In this document: positions 21,405 through 32,539 of the stretch, one piece after another
How positions within the stretch are numbered: the first letter of the stretch is position 1
How the letters are laid out: each line of letters begins with the position of its first letter
NCBI GenBank assembly: GCA_039090855.1
Contig: CM077025.1
Coordinates: 94,840,489-94,904,488 of the forward strand
Source: Macrothele yani
Taxonomy: Eukaryota; Arthropoda; Arachnida; Araneae; Macrothelidae
DNA length: 64,000 bases
Direction: 5' to 3'
The notes under the pieces: model-generated
Databases searched by the model: none
What the model saw: the letters and a program-made list of their open reading frames with translations, nothing else
What the model was told of the DNA's origin: nothing
Position numbers and translations under genes: made by a program

Positions 21405-21545
21405 TTGTTGGGGATGGGATCAGAATCCACACATGCTTCCTCCGGAGTCGACTGTTCTACCGATTGAACTACACCGACAGATCTTACAGTTGCAACTTTG
21501 CCGTACTGACATGTCAGTCGTCTTTGCCATGCATAGGTACGTCAG
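21405..21545 (-). repeat. tRNA-like repeat, copy 2 (antisense)
   Basis: The reverse complement has TGTAGTTCAATCGGTAGAAC (A box) and GATTCTGATCCC (B box-like). It repeats copy 1 about 350 bp away, including the trailing AGGTACGTCA, so the two are parts of a local duplication or of two insertions of one family. Confidence 0.6.
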
Positions 21546-21549
21546 AATT

Positions 21550-22285
21550 TATAAAGACTGAACAATAAAATCATCAGCACCAGTAGTTTAATACAAAATA
21601 AAATATATTACATCGCTTTATTTGAAACACTTTCAGCTAGATCACACAAAATTTTTAGTCACAGCTTCTCCACCCGTTAGCGGTTAGTGTGACACAATCT
21701 CCAAGCATGAATCGGAAGCTCTTTAAACTTGCGAGGCAGAATCGTTTGTCATCAGTGATTCGATCTAACCAGTAAAATTTCGTTCGCTGTGAAGTAAACG
21801 GGCTGAAATGGCAGTTAAGAAGTTACATTTGTGGAAGTCGTTAAACTGGAAATAAAAAGAGAGCGCCATATCGCATAAGATTTACGTGCACTAATCGTGC
21901 ATTAAAGATTAGAAATTAATTGCGTCACTCACATTATCACTGCAAAATCCAAAATTAACCGAATGCAGACTTAAAAGTTTTCTCGAGATAATTTTTTTTC
22001 AGGATTAAAAGCGATCACTATAACATCTCCATGAAGATATATGGGTTGTTTATTAAAACATTAAATCTACTTAATGCGGGTAAAATTACTTCTCCAGGGG
22101 AAATAAAATGAACGGAATATTTGAGTCTTCATTTAATTTAATACGAAAATATAAACCAAAAAACCCTTTGCGGCCATTTTATTTTAACAACCACTTGAGA
22201 ACACACAAATGGAGATGAATGCAAAGAGAGTTTGTAACTCCTATACTACTTGAAAACACAGCAGTCATGCAAATATCATTTGAAA
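21550..22285. other. AT-rich stretch, nothing recognised
   Basis: There is no frame above 60 codons with recognisable content and no element ends. Confidence 0.4.
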
Positions 22286-22289
22286 TATG

Positions 22290-22430
22290 AGCGGCTGATC
22301 CGGGGGCCGAGTGGTCAGAGGCGTATGTTTCTATTTAGTCTACGGAGCTGGGATGTGGCCTTCCAAAAATAAAAGCCATGAGATTGAATTTGGTTACGTC
22401 ACGTTACGTCAATGCAGTAAATTTTATTTT
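22290..22430 (+). mobile_element. tRNA-like SINE head, third type
   Basis: GATCCGGGGGCCGAGTGGTC resembles a tRNA A-box arm with a following AGAGGCGTATG. The B-box side is weak and the body differs from family 1. No A tail is clear. It could be a decayed SINE or a chance tRNA-like remnant. Confidence 0.4.
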
Positions 22431-22737
22431 AAAATGTTTTTTTTTAAGTAAATGGCGGTTGCTATCAAATGTTTTCATCTTGTTCGATTATTCATTTTAT
22501 TTAATTAAGGCTGTCTTTGAATGAGTGTCAGGGTTCCTCTTCTGCGATAGTTGGCAAAAAAAAAAAAATCACTCCTTGGGCGTGGTTTCTTCGTCTTCAG
22601 TGACTGTTCCAGAAGTTGGCGTCACCGAATCACTGAAGACCTCACCATATTCAGAATGTAAGCGGTCTCTCTTTGGCTCTACAATGAAAAGACAAAATAC
22701 GTACTGTTATGATTTAACCAATGACGTTATTTGGGGG

Positions 22738-22808
22738 TAGAGCTCAGTAAGTAAGTAGAGTTCAGTAAGTAAGTAGAGTTCAGTAAGTAAGTAGAGTTCA
22801 GTAAGTAG
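22738..22808. repeat. 18-bp tandem repeat, four copies
   Basis: TAGAGTTCAGTAAGTAAG is repeated four times almost perfectly (the first copy has AGCTC). Confidence 0.95.
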
Positions 22809-23133
22809 GCGGATATTCTATATCTCATTTTCAGGGGTTCTCTGCTAATGTATACATTTTCTCTTCAAAAAATTAACATACAGCAGGATTTAAAATGGTC
22901 TATGGAAGACAAGTTTCCAATCTCACATTTGCCCCTATTAATTGATTTCTATTTGGCTCAGATAATTAGGAAAATCAGGCAGAAATAAGAGATTTCATTG
23001 CTTCCCGACAGAAACACTGCTATGCTGACTTATCGCGCCATCTAGCGCCAAATTAAAATACTTTCGAGTAAGATAAATTGAATTTAAAAAAAAAAAATTC
23101 TAAAACATTTTTCGAAATAATAATTGCGACATA

Positions 23134-24354
23134 CACTATATTGACAAAAGTCACCGGACACCTAGAAGATAAACACAACATAGCATTTATTAACATACAT
23201 TGTACGGTGTCGGTTCAATTTTTGGATTTAATGCATGCACTGACCCTTCGAGACATGCTTTCGACAAGGTTTTGGAACACAGCGATAGGTATGCGCTTCC
23301 ATTCAGCACATAATGCTGCTGCTAACTGTTGCTTAGTAGTAGGCCTTGGTTCCAAATTTCTTATGCGGCCCTCTAATTCATCCCATATGTGCTATATGGG
23401 ATTAATATCAGGGCTCTGTGTTGGCCAGTCCACACACCATACGGAATTATCATCAAACCACGCCGTAACTGTCCTTGCTTTATGGCTCGGTCAATTATCC
23501 TGCTGGTTCCAAAAAGTATCGATTCCATAGTATTGTCATAGAGTTGGTAGGGTATAATTGTCCAGGATATCGAGATAGACGTGCTGGTTAACAGGTTTGT
23601 CCACGATAACTAATGGGGAAAAACACCCACACGAGTACACTGCCAGTTCCAAACTTGACCGTAGGAACAGTACATTGTGGTAAATAGCGTTCCCGCGTCT
23701 GTCGCCGTAGCCACACACGGCCATCTGACTGATGGATCGTGTATCTGGATCCATCAGTAGATAGGACCGGTTTCCATGGATCTACGGTCCACGATAAATG
23801 CTCTTTACACCATACTGAACGACGAGTAACATTCCAAGTGGAGATGACAGGCTTATGAGCAGCCGCACGACCACGGTAACCCATGGAATGAAATTATCTG
23901 CGAATGGTACGTGTACATACCAAGGTTCCAGCATTTTTACTCACCTGTACACTGAGTCTTGTGCAGTACTCCGTCGATTAGCTGTAACGACTCTCCTGAG
24001 GCTTCGACATCCTCTATCACTGATTTTCTTTGGTCTACCGGTACGTTTTGCTGCTTCAGGCACGCCACGTGTCTTTCACTTATTCAGTACATCCAAAACA
24101 GTTGACTTCGGTATGTTTAAACGCCTCTCGGTTTCTCTTATGGACAGCCCACTAATATAACACCTAACAATCTTCCTTTTCTCAAAGTCAGTTCTCTTCC
24201 ACCGCGACATTTTCACTCAACCTCAGAGAGTGATATGATCTCGGTCAGCTGCAGGCTTGTTTTTATACCATTTGCAGCTATAACATCTTAACAACGCAGC
24301 GGATTCGTTCATTTGCTTTCGAAGGGGTGTCCGGTGACATTTGTCAATATAGTT
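23134..24354 (-). mobile_element. Tc1-like element (DD34E) with mutated catalytic Glu codon
   Basis: The ends CACTATATTGACAAAAGTCACC and, reversed from the right, AACTATATTGACAAATGTCACC match through GGACACC. TA lies at 23,132-23,133 and 24,355-24,356. At 1.22 kb it has complete ends. Confidence 0.9.
23214..24210 (-). pseudogene. Tc1-like transposase, Glu-to-stop in the active site
   Basis: The start is the ATG at 24,210 (MSRWKRTDFEKRKIVRCY, then the HTH LSIRETERRLNIPKSTVL). The first catalytic aspartate is in VLSTDGSRYTIH (about 23,760). The second is in a QQDN motif near 23,490, immediately followed by a stop. The third, expected as PIEHIWDELEGR, reads PI-stop-HIWDE, so the glutamate codon has become TAG. 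With 34 positions between second and third sites this is the DD34E layout. The original stop is at 23,214-23,216. There are at least three stops and the gene is dead. Confidence 0.82.
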
Positions 24355-24546
24355 TATATTAGCTATGGGTAGTTTTTATTTGTGCTCAAAATTTCAAGCA
24401 CAACAAAGTAATAGTCTTCGAGGAAATGTGTCGATTAAAATATTTTAGAATAGTTTGTAAAGTATTTTTTAATGAAATTAACTGAATTTGACGAAATGTG
24501 TGACATGACGTGGTTAAATGGCATGGCTTTGTTCTTCGCAGAAACG

Positions 24547-24718
24547 GCAGGGTTCGGTTCACAGCTTGGGCTGAGGTATAGGCGGTATGTTTTTCTTATG
24601 GCTCAAGAATTTTCCGTTCTCTAAAAGCAGTAGTCCGAAATTACGGGCGGGAGACCGCTTATAGCTGTTATAGTTGTACGTGGTCGCCATTAAACCCTGA
24701 AACAAACAAAAAAGAAAA
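24547..24718 (+). mobile_element. Degenerate family-1 SINE
   Basis: Landmarks GTTCGGTTCACAGC, AAATTACGGGCGGGAGACCGC, GTGGTCGCCATTAAACCCTG and an A-rich tail are recognisable in order, but the head is largely lost. It is an old copy. Confidence 0.6.
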
Positions 24719-24868
24719 GAACTATGGCGGTTGTTCATCTAATTCGTTCCCATGCAAACTGATAAACGAAATACACGGCGAGTTTTGGGATTTCATTATA
24801 GTTTGTTTAGCTGATTGCATATCTCACAGAATTCACTTTTCATTTGCATATTCTATAAAATGCATAAA

Positions 24869-25093
24869 GCCGCCTCGGTGGCGCAGTGGTCTAAGGCGTT
24901 GGCCTCTGATCATTCGTCCGTAGGGGTCCGGGTTCGAATCCCGGTGAGGCATGGATGTTGTGTTTGTCTTCCGGCACTGGCTCTCTCCCTTCCCTGGAAC
25001 CAGTGACCCTAAATTAGGGACGGGCGACTGCTTATAGCCCATTTGAGTTGCTCACGGTGGTCGTTAAACCTCCAATCAAAAAAAAAAAAAAAA
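24869..25093 (+). mobile_element. tRNA-derived SINE (family 1), best-preserved copy
   Basis: The head GCCGCCTCGGTGGCGCAGTGG, then GTCTAAGGCGTTGG, intact B box GGGTTCGAATCCC, full body and a 16-A tail are present. ATGCATAAA flanks at 24,860-24,868 and 25,093-25,101 are a target duplication (8 bases excluding the A run). It is the copy closest to the apparent family consensus. Confidence 0.95.
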
Positions 25094-25099
25094 TGCATA

Positions 25100-25398
25100 A
25101 ATGGGGAACAGATTTTTAGGGCACCAAATACGTTAACATAAAACCATATTTATGAAAATTTTGTATATAAATATATACTTTCCAAAATTCTGCAATAAAT
25201 ATATGAACTTGATACAAATTACCTATTCCAGCAGCAGAAAAGTGGGAATTGTGTGCTATAGTCGGTGTGTTGAAAATTTACGAAACCACTTCCAAACTTT
25301 ATTTTATTTTACGTAGGCATGCAAAGAGATTTCCACAGCAAATCGGGTCATGTTTGCTAGATTATTTGATGCGGCCGAATGGCGTGAAGTAGGACGAT
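25100..25398. other. AT-rich stretch, nothing recognised
   Basis: This is the sequence between the SINE and the next DDE element. It might include hAT sequence related to the fragment at 27,160, but I could not confirm it. Confidence 0.3.
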
Positions 25399-25401
25399 GT
25401 A

Positions 25402-27156
25402 CAGGATGATCGTAATTAAAGTATCCCTAGTCAACACTCTGCGGAGAAACATCTAGCAGTCCATACGCAGCCAAATTTGGAATGCTGACAATTGAGGACA
25501 TGCGGAAGAGATTTCCGCAAAAAAAAAAAAAAAAAAAAAAAAAAGTTCCAAAAGTCACAACTAGGGGACTTCTGCCGCTGCAAGCTACTATAAATAGACA
25601 ATTTTCGGCTGTACGAGTTAAACGACACAAAAATCGAAGCAGAAACCAATACACTTGTTGCGTTCAAAACATTTTATTGTCTCCGGTATTTAATTTTCAC
25701 AGTTGGAGGGATAGCAACCTTAGCGGTGCAACCGGTACTGCTCAATGTGGGCGCCATTGTTAAGTAGCAAAACCTGAAGTCGATGAGCAGTGTGTTCAAC
25801 GGACGAACGTAACTGATCTTCCGTGATGCTTCTCGCATGCACTGTGATACTGTCTTTCAAGGCTGCCAAGTTAGCAACGTCGCCTTGATAAACCTTACGT
25901 TTTAAGTGTCCCCACATCCAGTAGTCACAGGGATTAAGGTCCGGAGAACGAGGTGGTCATGGTGTGGGAAAGGAGAGACTAATCACTCCTTTCTCGGTGA
26001 AGTGTTGTCGCAGAAACACCTGTACGCACCGTCCGATATGTGGAGAAGGCCCCATCGTGCACAAAAGTTATCGATGCAAGACACTGTCGCTGCTGTTGTT
26101 GCGGTAGAACAAAACTGCTCACCATCTCCCGATAGCTATGGGCATTACCGGAGCAAGTCACAGGGCCCTTGGGTGTAGTTTCTTCGAAGAAGAACGGACC
26201 AAGGATAAATATGGCTGTGAAGCCACACCACAATGTGACTTTGGGAGAGTGCAGAGGAATCTGTTTAAGTGCATGAGGATTCTGCAATGCCCAAATGCGA
26301 CAGTTATGCGTGTTGACTGTTCCATTGAGGTGAAAATGTGCCTCGTCACTCCACAAGATCTTCCATTGCCACGCATCGACCACTTCCATTCTAGCAAGGA
26401 TGGGAAATGCAAACGTCAGTCGGGTGACCTTGTCACCGTCAATCAACTGTTGCGTGTGGCTGATCTTGAATGGAAAAAAAAATGCAGTACCTTCCACATG
26501 GTGGAATAGGGCACGTCCAGCGTCCGTGACAGTGCGCGTGCACCTCTGGAACCTGATACATTTTCCATGGAGCATACCATAGACGCCATGGTGATATCTT
26601 CTACCACTTCTGTAGCTATAGTTTCGCGCCCTTGTCCTGGTTGAACACGTAGACATCCAGTTTCCTCGAAACGAGCAGTCATTCTTCTGAGAGCAAATGG
26701 AGTCAACGGACCTCGACGCAAATTCTTACAACGTCGAAATTCTCGAAGCGCAGCGGCAGCATTGCTCGCGTTTTAATAAAACAGCTTCACAAGGAGAGCG
26801 CGTTCCGTCAAGGTGATACCCATTGTGAATATGAATGGCATTCCCCATGCCTTGGACAGTTTCATACCCAGGAGTTGCCCGTAGCGCGTGTGCATTATGC
26901 AAATGACACGCTTTCTTGTCGCTCGTGGCGCCACAAGGACTCATTTTCCTCGTAGAGCAGAAAATTGCCTATATTATCGCAGCTTGCAGCGCCAGAAGTC
27001 CCCTGGTGCTGACTTTTGAAACTTTTTTATTTTATTTTTTGGAAATCTCTTCCGCATGTCCTGAATTGTCAGCATACCTAATTTGGTTGCGTTTGGACTG
27101 CTAGATATCTCTCCAGAGAGCGTTAAATAGGGTAACTTTAATTATGAAATCCCCGG
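25402..27156 (-). mobile_element. DDE (Tc1/mariner superfamily) element with about 220-bp inverted repeats
   Basis: The left 25,402-25,620 region is mirrored by 26,940-27,156. Shared landmarks are GACATGCGGAAGAGATTTCC, GGGGACTTCTGCCGCTGCAAGC and TAATTAAAGT. TA flanks lie at 25,400-25,401 and 27,157-27,158. The left arm contains an A run of about 26 at 25,519-25,544 where the right arm has a broken T run. Inverted repeats of this length are long for the superfamily. Confidence 0.85.
25720..26841 (-). pseudogene. DDE_3-type transposase, frameshifted
   Basis: The likely start is the ATG at 26,841 (MPFIFTMGITLTERALLVK), then a shifted HTH segment PLTPFALRRMTARFEETGCL (26,443-26,721). Next is a catalytic-domain frame (25,979-26,656) with ILWSDEAHFHLNGTVN (first D) and VTLWCGFTA, then FVHDGAF (second D). 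The final frame (25,720-25,917) starts at WMWGHLKRKVYQGDVANL. Before it, NPCDYW supplies the third acidic residue. At least three frame changes separate these parts. The family is one in which the third residue is aspartate. Confidence 0.8.
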
Positions 27157-27159
27157 TAT

Positions 27160-27447
27160 TACTCTTGTCTATAGGATGCAGCATACATGAAAAAAGCTGC
27201 TGACGGTCTTTCCGTGAGCTTTACGGAAATGATGCACATAACGTGTGTGGCTCATGCGTTGCACAAGTTGTGTGAAAACATCCGAACCCTTTATCCTAAC
27301 GTGGGCCAGTGAATATCGAATTGGAAAAAAGTGTTTGCTAAATCTCCAGCAAGGATCGATCTTTTTAAAAAGAAGAATCCTCATCTCCCACTGCTGCCTA
27401 CACTTGTAGTAACACACTGGGTTACCTGGTTGAGTGCTCTGGTATTC
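27160..27447 (+). pseudogene. hAT-type transposase fragment
   Basis: A plus-strand frame reads AAYMKKAADGLSVSFTEMMH then ITCVAHALHKLCENI, and after one stop FAKSPARIDLFKKKNPHLP and VVTHWVTWLSAL. HALH and T-x-W-x-TWL are familiar from hAT-like transposases. The fragment is bounded exactly by the right end of one DDE element and the left end of another, so both probably inserted into the same older hAT copy. No hAT ends were found. Confidence 0.65.
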
Positions 27448-28486
27448 TACAGGGTGGGTGCACAGTAACTCCCTATTAGAAATATTTACTAACTTTAATA
27501 CTAATTGATTGATTTTAATGGAACGAGTTTTAAATTGCACAGTAGAATAGTACAACTTTACTACAGTGTTTAAAATTCACATAGGCACAAGTGTTAAAAT
27601 TCCACATAGCCAACAACATTGTTCACCAGTTTTTGCGGTCGTCTGGGAACATCTTCGACTGACTTCAGCAGGAACTCACGTGGTATGTCTACCAGAACAT
27701 GCCGAATGCGTTCTTCCAACTCATCCAAAGTCGTTGGCTTTGCTCGATAAACTTCTTCCTTCGCCCACCCCCACAGGAAAAAGTCACATGGGGTGAAGTC
27801 AGGGCTCCTTTATGGCCATTTATGTCGACCTCGACAACCCAACCAACGTCCCGGTAATTGGATGTCGAGCCACTCACGAACAGTGCGTGCAAAATGTGGA
27901 GGGGCACCATCGGGCATGAATATGGGGTCATTGAAGTTGTCCCGAGTGGATATTGTAGGTCACACATATTTTTGAAGCATGGTTAAGTAACGATCTGCAC
28001 TCATTGTATCCCGCACGAGGAATGGCCTCGTAACTTGACTGCAGGTCATGCCGAACCGGACTGTAACCTTGAGCCGATTTTGCATATTTTTAACAATGTT
28101 TCCGGGATCCTCCTGCGCTCAGTAGTGGCAATTGTGGCGGTTCCCAGAAATCCTCCAACATGGAAGATGCCTTCTTTGCTCCAAAGGATGTTGTGAAACA
28201 ACTTGGTCCAGTCAGCATACCAAGCAAGCATGGTCTCTCCAAACTCCATCCGACGATCACAGTCTTCCTCTGATAATTCCTGGCAATAATGCGGCTTCCA
28301 AGGACGCCAGTCTAACTCCTTTAAAACAGTTCATATTGTGTAACGTGGTAGACTAATTTCACCAGCGGTCTGGCGTGTTAACTTTTGCGGACTTCGGGTG
28401 AACATTTCCTGCACAACTTGTACATTCTCCTTCTGTCTGGATGTTTAGGGACGACCACTTCTGTGAGTATCTCTTACAGATCCTGT

Positions 28487-30958
28487 GGCCGGTCGTTCTG
28501 ATGCCGACCGGGTGAGAGTTCTCTGTGTGATCTGGTTGAGCAATACTGCACTGTCAAGCAGAACTGACGATTTCAACCGCGAGATGGTGTTTCATCCCGA
28601 TCTCGCGAATTTTTCTTTTAAGAATAGTTGAACCTTATGTTCCCTATCAATTAGAGCAGTGACGGGACTTAGTGAAAACGCCCTTGTAAGGGCGAAGTTC
28701 CGTTCAGCCCGCATAGAGATTCTGGCATCAGTTTCGGGTACGTCGACGTCTTTCCGGCCCCGCTGACGAAGGGACTGTTTGATCCCTTGTCAGCTCAAAG
28801 CCCGAGCGCCTGGTTTCTAAGGTTATACTCGAGTGGGAGTACCCCAGGGTGCCCACTCAGAACTTAGAAGAAATTTGTGTTTTGCATCTCTCTCACAGAG
28901 ATGTCAACTACCCAGAAGGGTAAAGTGAAACCAAAGGGGTCAGCCCCCAAATCGTCCGGATCCACCCGGACGCAGAAGGTAGCGTATAAAGCACTACCAA
29001 GCCCTGTCGGCAGTGCTAAAGGGCTTAGCCCTTCTTCCGAGAACAACCGGAAGGTAGAGCCCAATGCCAGGGGGAAACCGTCAAAGACGCTACCCCCAGC
29101 GAAGGAATCTAAAGCCGCTACACCCACGAAGGGAGCCTCGACTGAGCATTCTCAGTCAGCCAGTGGTGTAAGCACGCACTTGCCACTTCCGCCCATGGCA
29201 AGGAAGGGTAAAACACCACCCCAGCCCGAACCCTCTCGGGCTCCTGAGGGGTCGTCCGCTGGTCCCCCAGAGACCCCTTTGGTGGGATACAAGCATCCCA
29301 GAACACCCCCGGTGCTTACACCCGAGGCTTTCATGAGCTGCATTTTCACTCTCATTGGGGAAGTTGAGTCCGTTATCATGGACTCGCGGGACACTTCCTC
29401 AGGGAGAGAAAAGGTGTAAGCGGCCCTGAACAGTATTAACAAGGCTTGTTACGAGCAAGCCGATCGGGTGGCCTATATTGAAGGCAGGCTGTCTGTTCTG
29501 CAGGAGTCGAGCTGCAAAGCCGACGCCAAAGTGGTTTCCTATATACGCCGAAGTGCCTAGGAAAGGGGCTAGCACGGCGAAAGGGTCTTCGCCCGCCCCG
29601 ATAGGGAATAAAAAGAAGAAGAAGGAAAAGTCGGGAGATAGGAGACACGTGCTTTTGGTCTACTCGACAGTCGAGAGTGCGTCCTAAGAGGACACGAAGA
29701 AGACCCTGAAAACTGCAGTCAACATAACTAAACTGCAGATAGTGGTCAAGAGCATTCGGAGCATTAGGAAAGGTGGGGTCGCGGTTGAGTGTTCCCGCCC
29801 CGGGGCGCTCGACCGCCTTGCCCAGGAGTTGAGGAGCAATCCGTTGACCAAAGATTGCACACTCCCCACGGCCCCACGAAAGAGATACCCCGGTTGATAG
29901 TTTATGGGGTCGACGGGGATCTCTCAGGGAAAGAGTTCGAGCAGGTGGTTTGCGGGCAGAACCCAGAGCTCGAGAACGGGTTCAAAGCCTATTTCCCCAT
30001 CAAGGGCAAGGGAGGTAAGGTCCACTGGGTGGCAGACGTGGAGCCCAAGGCCTTCAAGCACTTGGTGAGGCGGAAGACACTGAACTTGGGTTGGTCAGTG
30101 CTCCGCCTAAGAGGAATTTTTGAGGAAGGTCAGGTGCTTTCGGTGTAATGGCTTCGGTCATTTCCGAGGCAACTGCCCCGAGTCAGAAGCAAGGTGCGGC
30201 AACTGCGGTGAAGTTGGGCACCAGCACCACCAGTGTGCAGCCGCACCGAAGTGCAGCAATTGCACTGCTGCGAATGCCAAGTTCCGCCTGAAGCTGGACG
30301 TCTCTCACTCCAGCTTCAGTAAGACATGCCCTAGTCTTATTATGGAACTTGAGCAAAGGAAGAGCCGGGTCAACTATGGTTGACAGATGGTTGTAACCTC
30401 GGAGGTACGTTGCTCTCGATATTGAGCTTTTGGGTCTATTGACCAAGGTATTTTTGATGACCCTGGCCCGGGGTCATCACCACAGCACTGGCCCTAGCGC
30501 TGTGGACCATGTTGATTTTGTGATGTGTTTTTATTATTTCTCAGTGTTTGAATGTTTGTGAGATTAGTGCATGGGACCCTCATAGGGAAATGTGCATGTT
30601 TGTAATCCACTTTGATACCAAATAAAGGACTTTTGTCCCAAAAACTCGCGTTGGCGGGCGATCACCCGGCCACGAGATGGGATATTTTTGAAAAAGTTGC
30701 TTGCCCCAACTGCCCATAGCACGTCACACACACGGGTTGTGACAGAAGAGTGTAAGGTACCGGTCTCGTGGGGGAGGCAGATCCCCACAGGTCTCTAGAC
30801 CGGATCTGTTCGAGTGGAAGACTGTGGTTTCCGGTGACTGACAGGCTAGCTGTCGGAACGCCGTCAGGGATCCTATCAATCCCAAACTATTCGAGAGAGT
30901 TCCGCATTTCCCTGCGAGGTCTACACTAAGACGGTGCAGGTAAAGTCATCAGCCTAGG
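28487..30958 (+). mobile_element. Gag-only non-LTR-like retroelement insertion
   Basis: This block interrupts the DDE transposase. The 13-mer TTACAGATCCTGT occurs at both edges (28,474-28,486 and 30,959-30,971), and removing one copy plus the insert restores the transposase frame. It has a 410-bp leader, one gag-like gene (28,901-30,383) and about 570 bp of 3' sequence with an AATAAA at about 30,621. No reverse transcriptase, endonuclease or A tail is visible. Confidence 0.85.
28901..30383 (+). pseudogene. Gag-like ORF1 with CCHC zinc knuckles
   Basis: The ATG at 28,901 opens MSTTQKGKVKPKGSAPKSSG, followed by about 130 residues rich in Pro, Ser and Lys (a disordered N-terminus). A stop at 29,417-29,419 is followed by the same frame to about 29,558 (AALNSINKACYEQADRVAYI). 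The frame then shifts to a basic region, a stop at 29,685, a conserved middle (PRLIVYGVDGDLSGKEFEQ, GFKAYFPIKGKGG; 29,789-30,148) and zinc knuckles at 30,120-30,383: CFRCNGFGHFRGNC and CGNCGEVGHQHHQC, then CSNC. This is the architecture of LINE ORF1 proteins of R1/jockey type, which bind the element RNA. The C-terminal RVNYG is shared with the relic at 51.8 kb. Confidence 0.82.
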
Positions 30959-31329
30959 TTACAGATCCTGTATTCATGAGTTTGGAATGACAGTTCTTGA
31001 TGGTTTTGGCATCAACTAAAGCACGAGGTCCGTGAACACTGCGCCACCATCTTTGCAGCTTCACAACAGATTGCCACACTTAGTCACGGCATCCGACCTG
31101 GGCAAGTTCACGCACTGTCAGAATGTGGGTCATTCTGGTCTGCTGTTATCACTCTGAAATGTAAACAGAAATCAGCAATACAATTCTACCAGTTTAGGAA
31201 TCACGATATTTTTTATTTCATCCAAATTCTGTGATTTTCCAAAAAGTTATCAACACTTTTTAATATGGAGTTATTTCTCACCCACCCTGTATATACACGG
31301 ATATGACATAAGTAGACATCTGATTTGTT

Positions 31330-32230
31330 AATAATACTTATTTTCTGTTCGCATGGAATGGAAGGACTTGTAGTTGTAGCTGGATTTCATATCTGGTATC
31401 CATACCCTTTGCAGTACGTAGGGTTTTCACCCTTTCAGGCATTGTGGAAATGAGATCAGCAATGGAATCTGAGCCAGCGGTGCACGTAACAAGGCCGGAA
31501 GGTGTGCCTTGTTGGTTGGTTTCTCTGACATTAATCGTAATTTTCCATGCAATATGGCCCACAGGTGTTCAGATGGTTTCATACCAAGCCTCTGGCTTGG
31601 CCATGACAGTTTCTGGATGACGTTTTGTTCGTGCCATGTTTGGGAAGTTTTTAGCCCTTAAGACATGGAGCACCATCCTCTATGAAGAAGGAGGTAACCT
31701 TTTTAATCTAACCACTGGAGAATAATGATAGCAGGCTCCTCTCAAGGATGATTGTGTATTTTTGTGTATTGATGTTGTCTTCACATTCTATGAGAACTGA
31801 ACGACCAGTAATCTATGACTCCCCATATCATGACTGAATGAGCAGTCATCCATATGACTACCCATATTATGACTGAAAAAAAACCCCGCCATGTTTCACA
31901 GTTGGCTCTAGGTGGTTTAAGCTGAACACTTGGCTGGGCAATCGCCACACCCAGGCCCTGCCATTGTCTAAAAAATGCCCAAATCGGGACTGATAGGAGA
32001 ACATGACAGTGTGCCACAATGCTGAGGGTCTCTCAGTTATGACTGTCGCCCGTGCTAATTTTCGGCGAATATTTGCTTCTTCTCGCAAAAGAGGTTTATG
32101 TTCAGCCAGTCGTCCATGACAACCGGAGAAGATTCCGCTTTGCAGTTCTGGAACGTACTTGGAGCTGTTCTGCAATCTCAGAGGCCTTGCTACGAGGATT
32201 AGTTTTCACAGAACTCTAGACAACTCAACG
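31330..32230 (-). pseudogene. Tc1-like transposase relic with lost catalytic Asp and Glu nearby
   Basis: The minus strand has REEANIRRKLARATVITERP and MFSYQSRFGHFLDNGRAWVW (31,867-32,175). There the expected FSDESRF reads FSYQSRF, so the first aspartate is lost. VKHGG-like sequence marks the motif before the central sheet, and PSEHLWAILHGKL near 31,540 marks the catalytic glutamate region. Multiple shifts and stops are present. Element ends were not found. A short internal duplication around 31,800-31,880 (CATATCATGACTG / CATATTATGACTG) is visible. Confidence 0.65.
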
Positions 32231-32403
32231 ACACCTCTGTGATGTCCCGGGGCAGTGATGTAGTTCTAAATAAAAAAAGTGCCTTGGCGGTGGACGTACT
32301 AGAAAAAAAAATACCTTCAAAATTTTCAAAGTTTGATTTGTTGTTTTCAATATTCACTATAATTTTAGCACATCTTTTGAAAAAAAAAAGATCGTGCTTC
32401 TGT

Positions 32404-32428
32404 TATCGGTTTGTCCGTCCGTCCGTCC
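32404..32428. repeat. TCCG microsatellite
   Basis: TCCG is repeated about five times at the left edge of the tandem array. Confidence 0.9.
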
Positions 32429-32539
32429 GCCTGTACCCACGGTGTTTCTGCAACTATTAGTCCGATTTAAAAAATATTTTTGCATTGGGAAGCTTGAAAT
32501 ATGCAAATGATGATCCTTCATTTCGTATTTTTTTTTACG

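Larger units (their letters stand above)
27450..31289 (-). mobile_element. DDE (Tc1/mariner superfamily) element split by a retroelement
   Basis: The ends CAGGGTGGGTGCACAGTAACTCC and, reversed from the right, CAGGGTGGGTGAGAAATAACTCC match. TA lies at 27,448-27,449 and 31,290-31,291. The transposase is on the minus strand. The N-terminal part at 30,972-31,130 (ILTVRELAQVGCRD, KLQRWWRSVHGPRALVD) continues across a 2.47-kb insert into 28,046-28,486 (VRDTHRSGRP, MFTRSPQKLTRQTAGEIS), with WSKEGIFHVGG at the first catalytic site (D replaced by K-E), then DGAPPHFARTV and SPDFTPCDFFLWGW near 27,800. It stops about 27,594. Without the insert the element is about 1.36 kb. Stops are present in several places. 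Confidence 0.85.

Noticed and set aside
24869..24941. Functional tRNA gene at a SINE head
   Set aside because: The tRNA-like part continues into a conserved SINE body with A tail and target duplication.
25979..26509. Plus-strand frames overlapping the minus-strand DDE transposase
   Set aside because: They are antisense shadows; the minus strand carries recognisable catalytic motifs.
28864..29442. Minus-strand frames opposite the gag-like ORF1
   Set aside because: They are antisense shadows of the GC-rich ORF1 coding strand.
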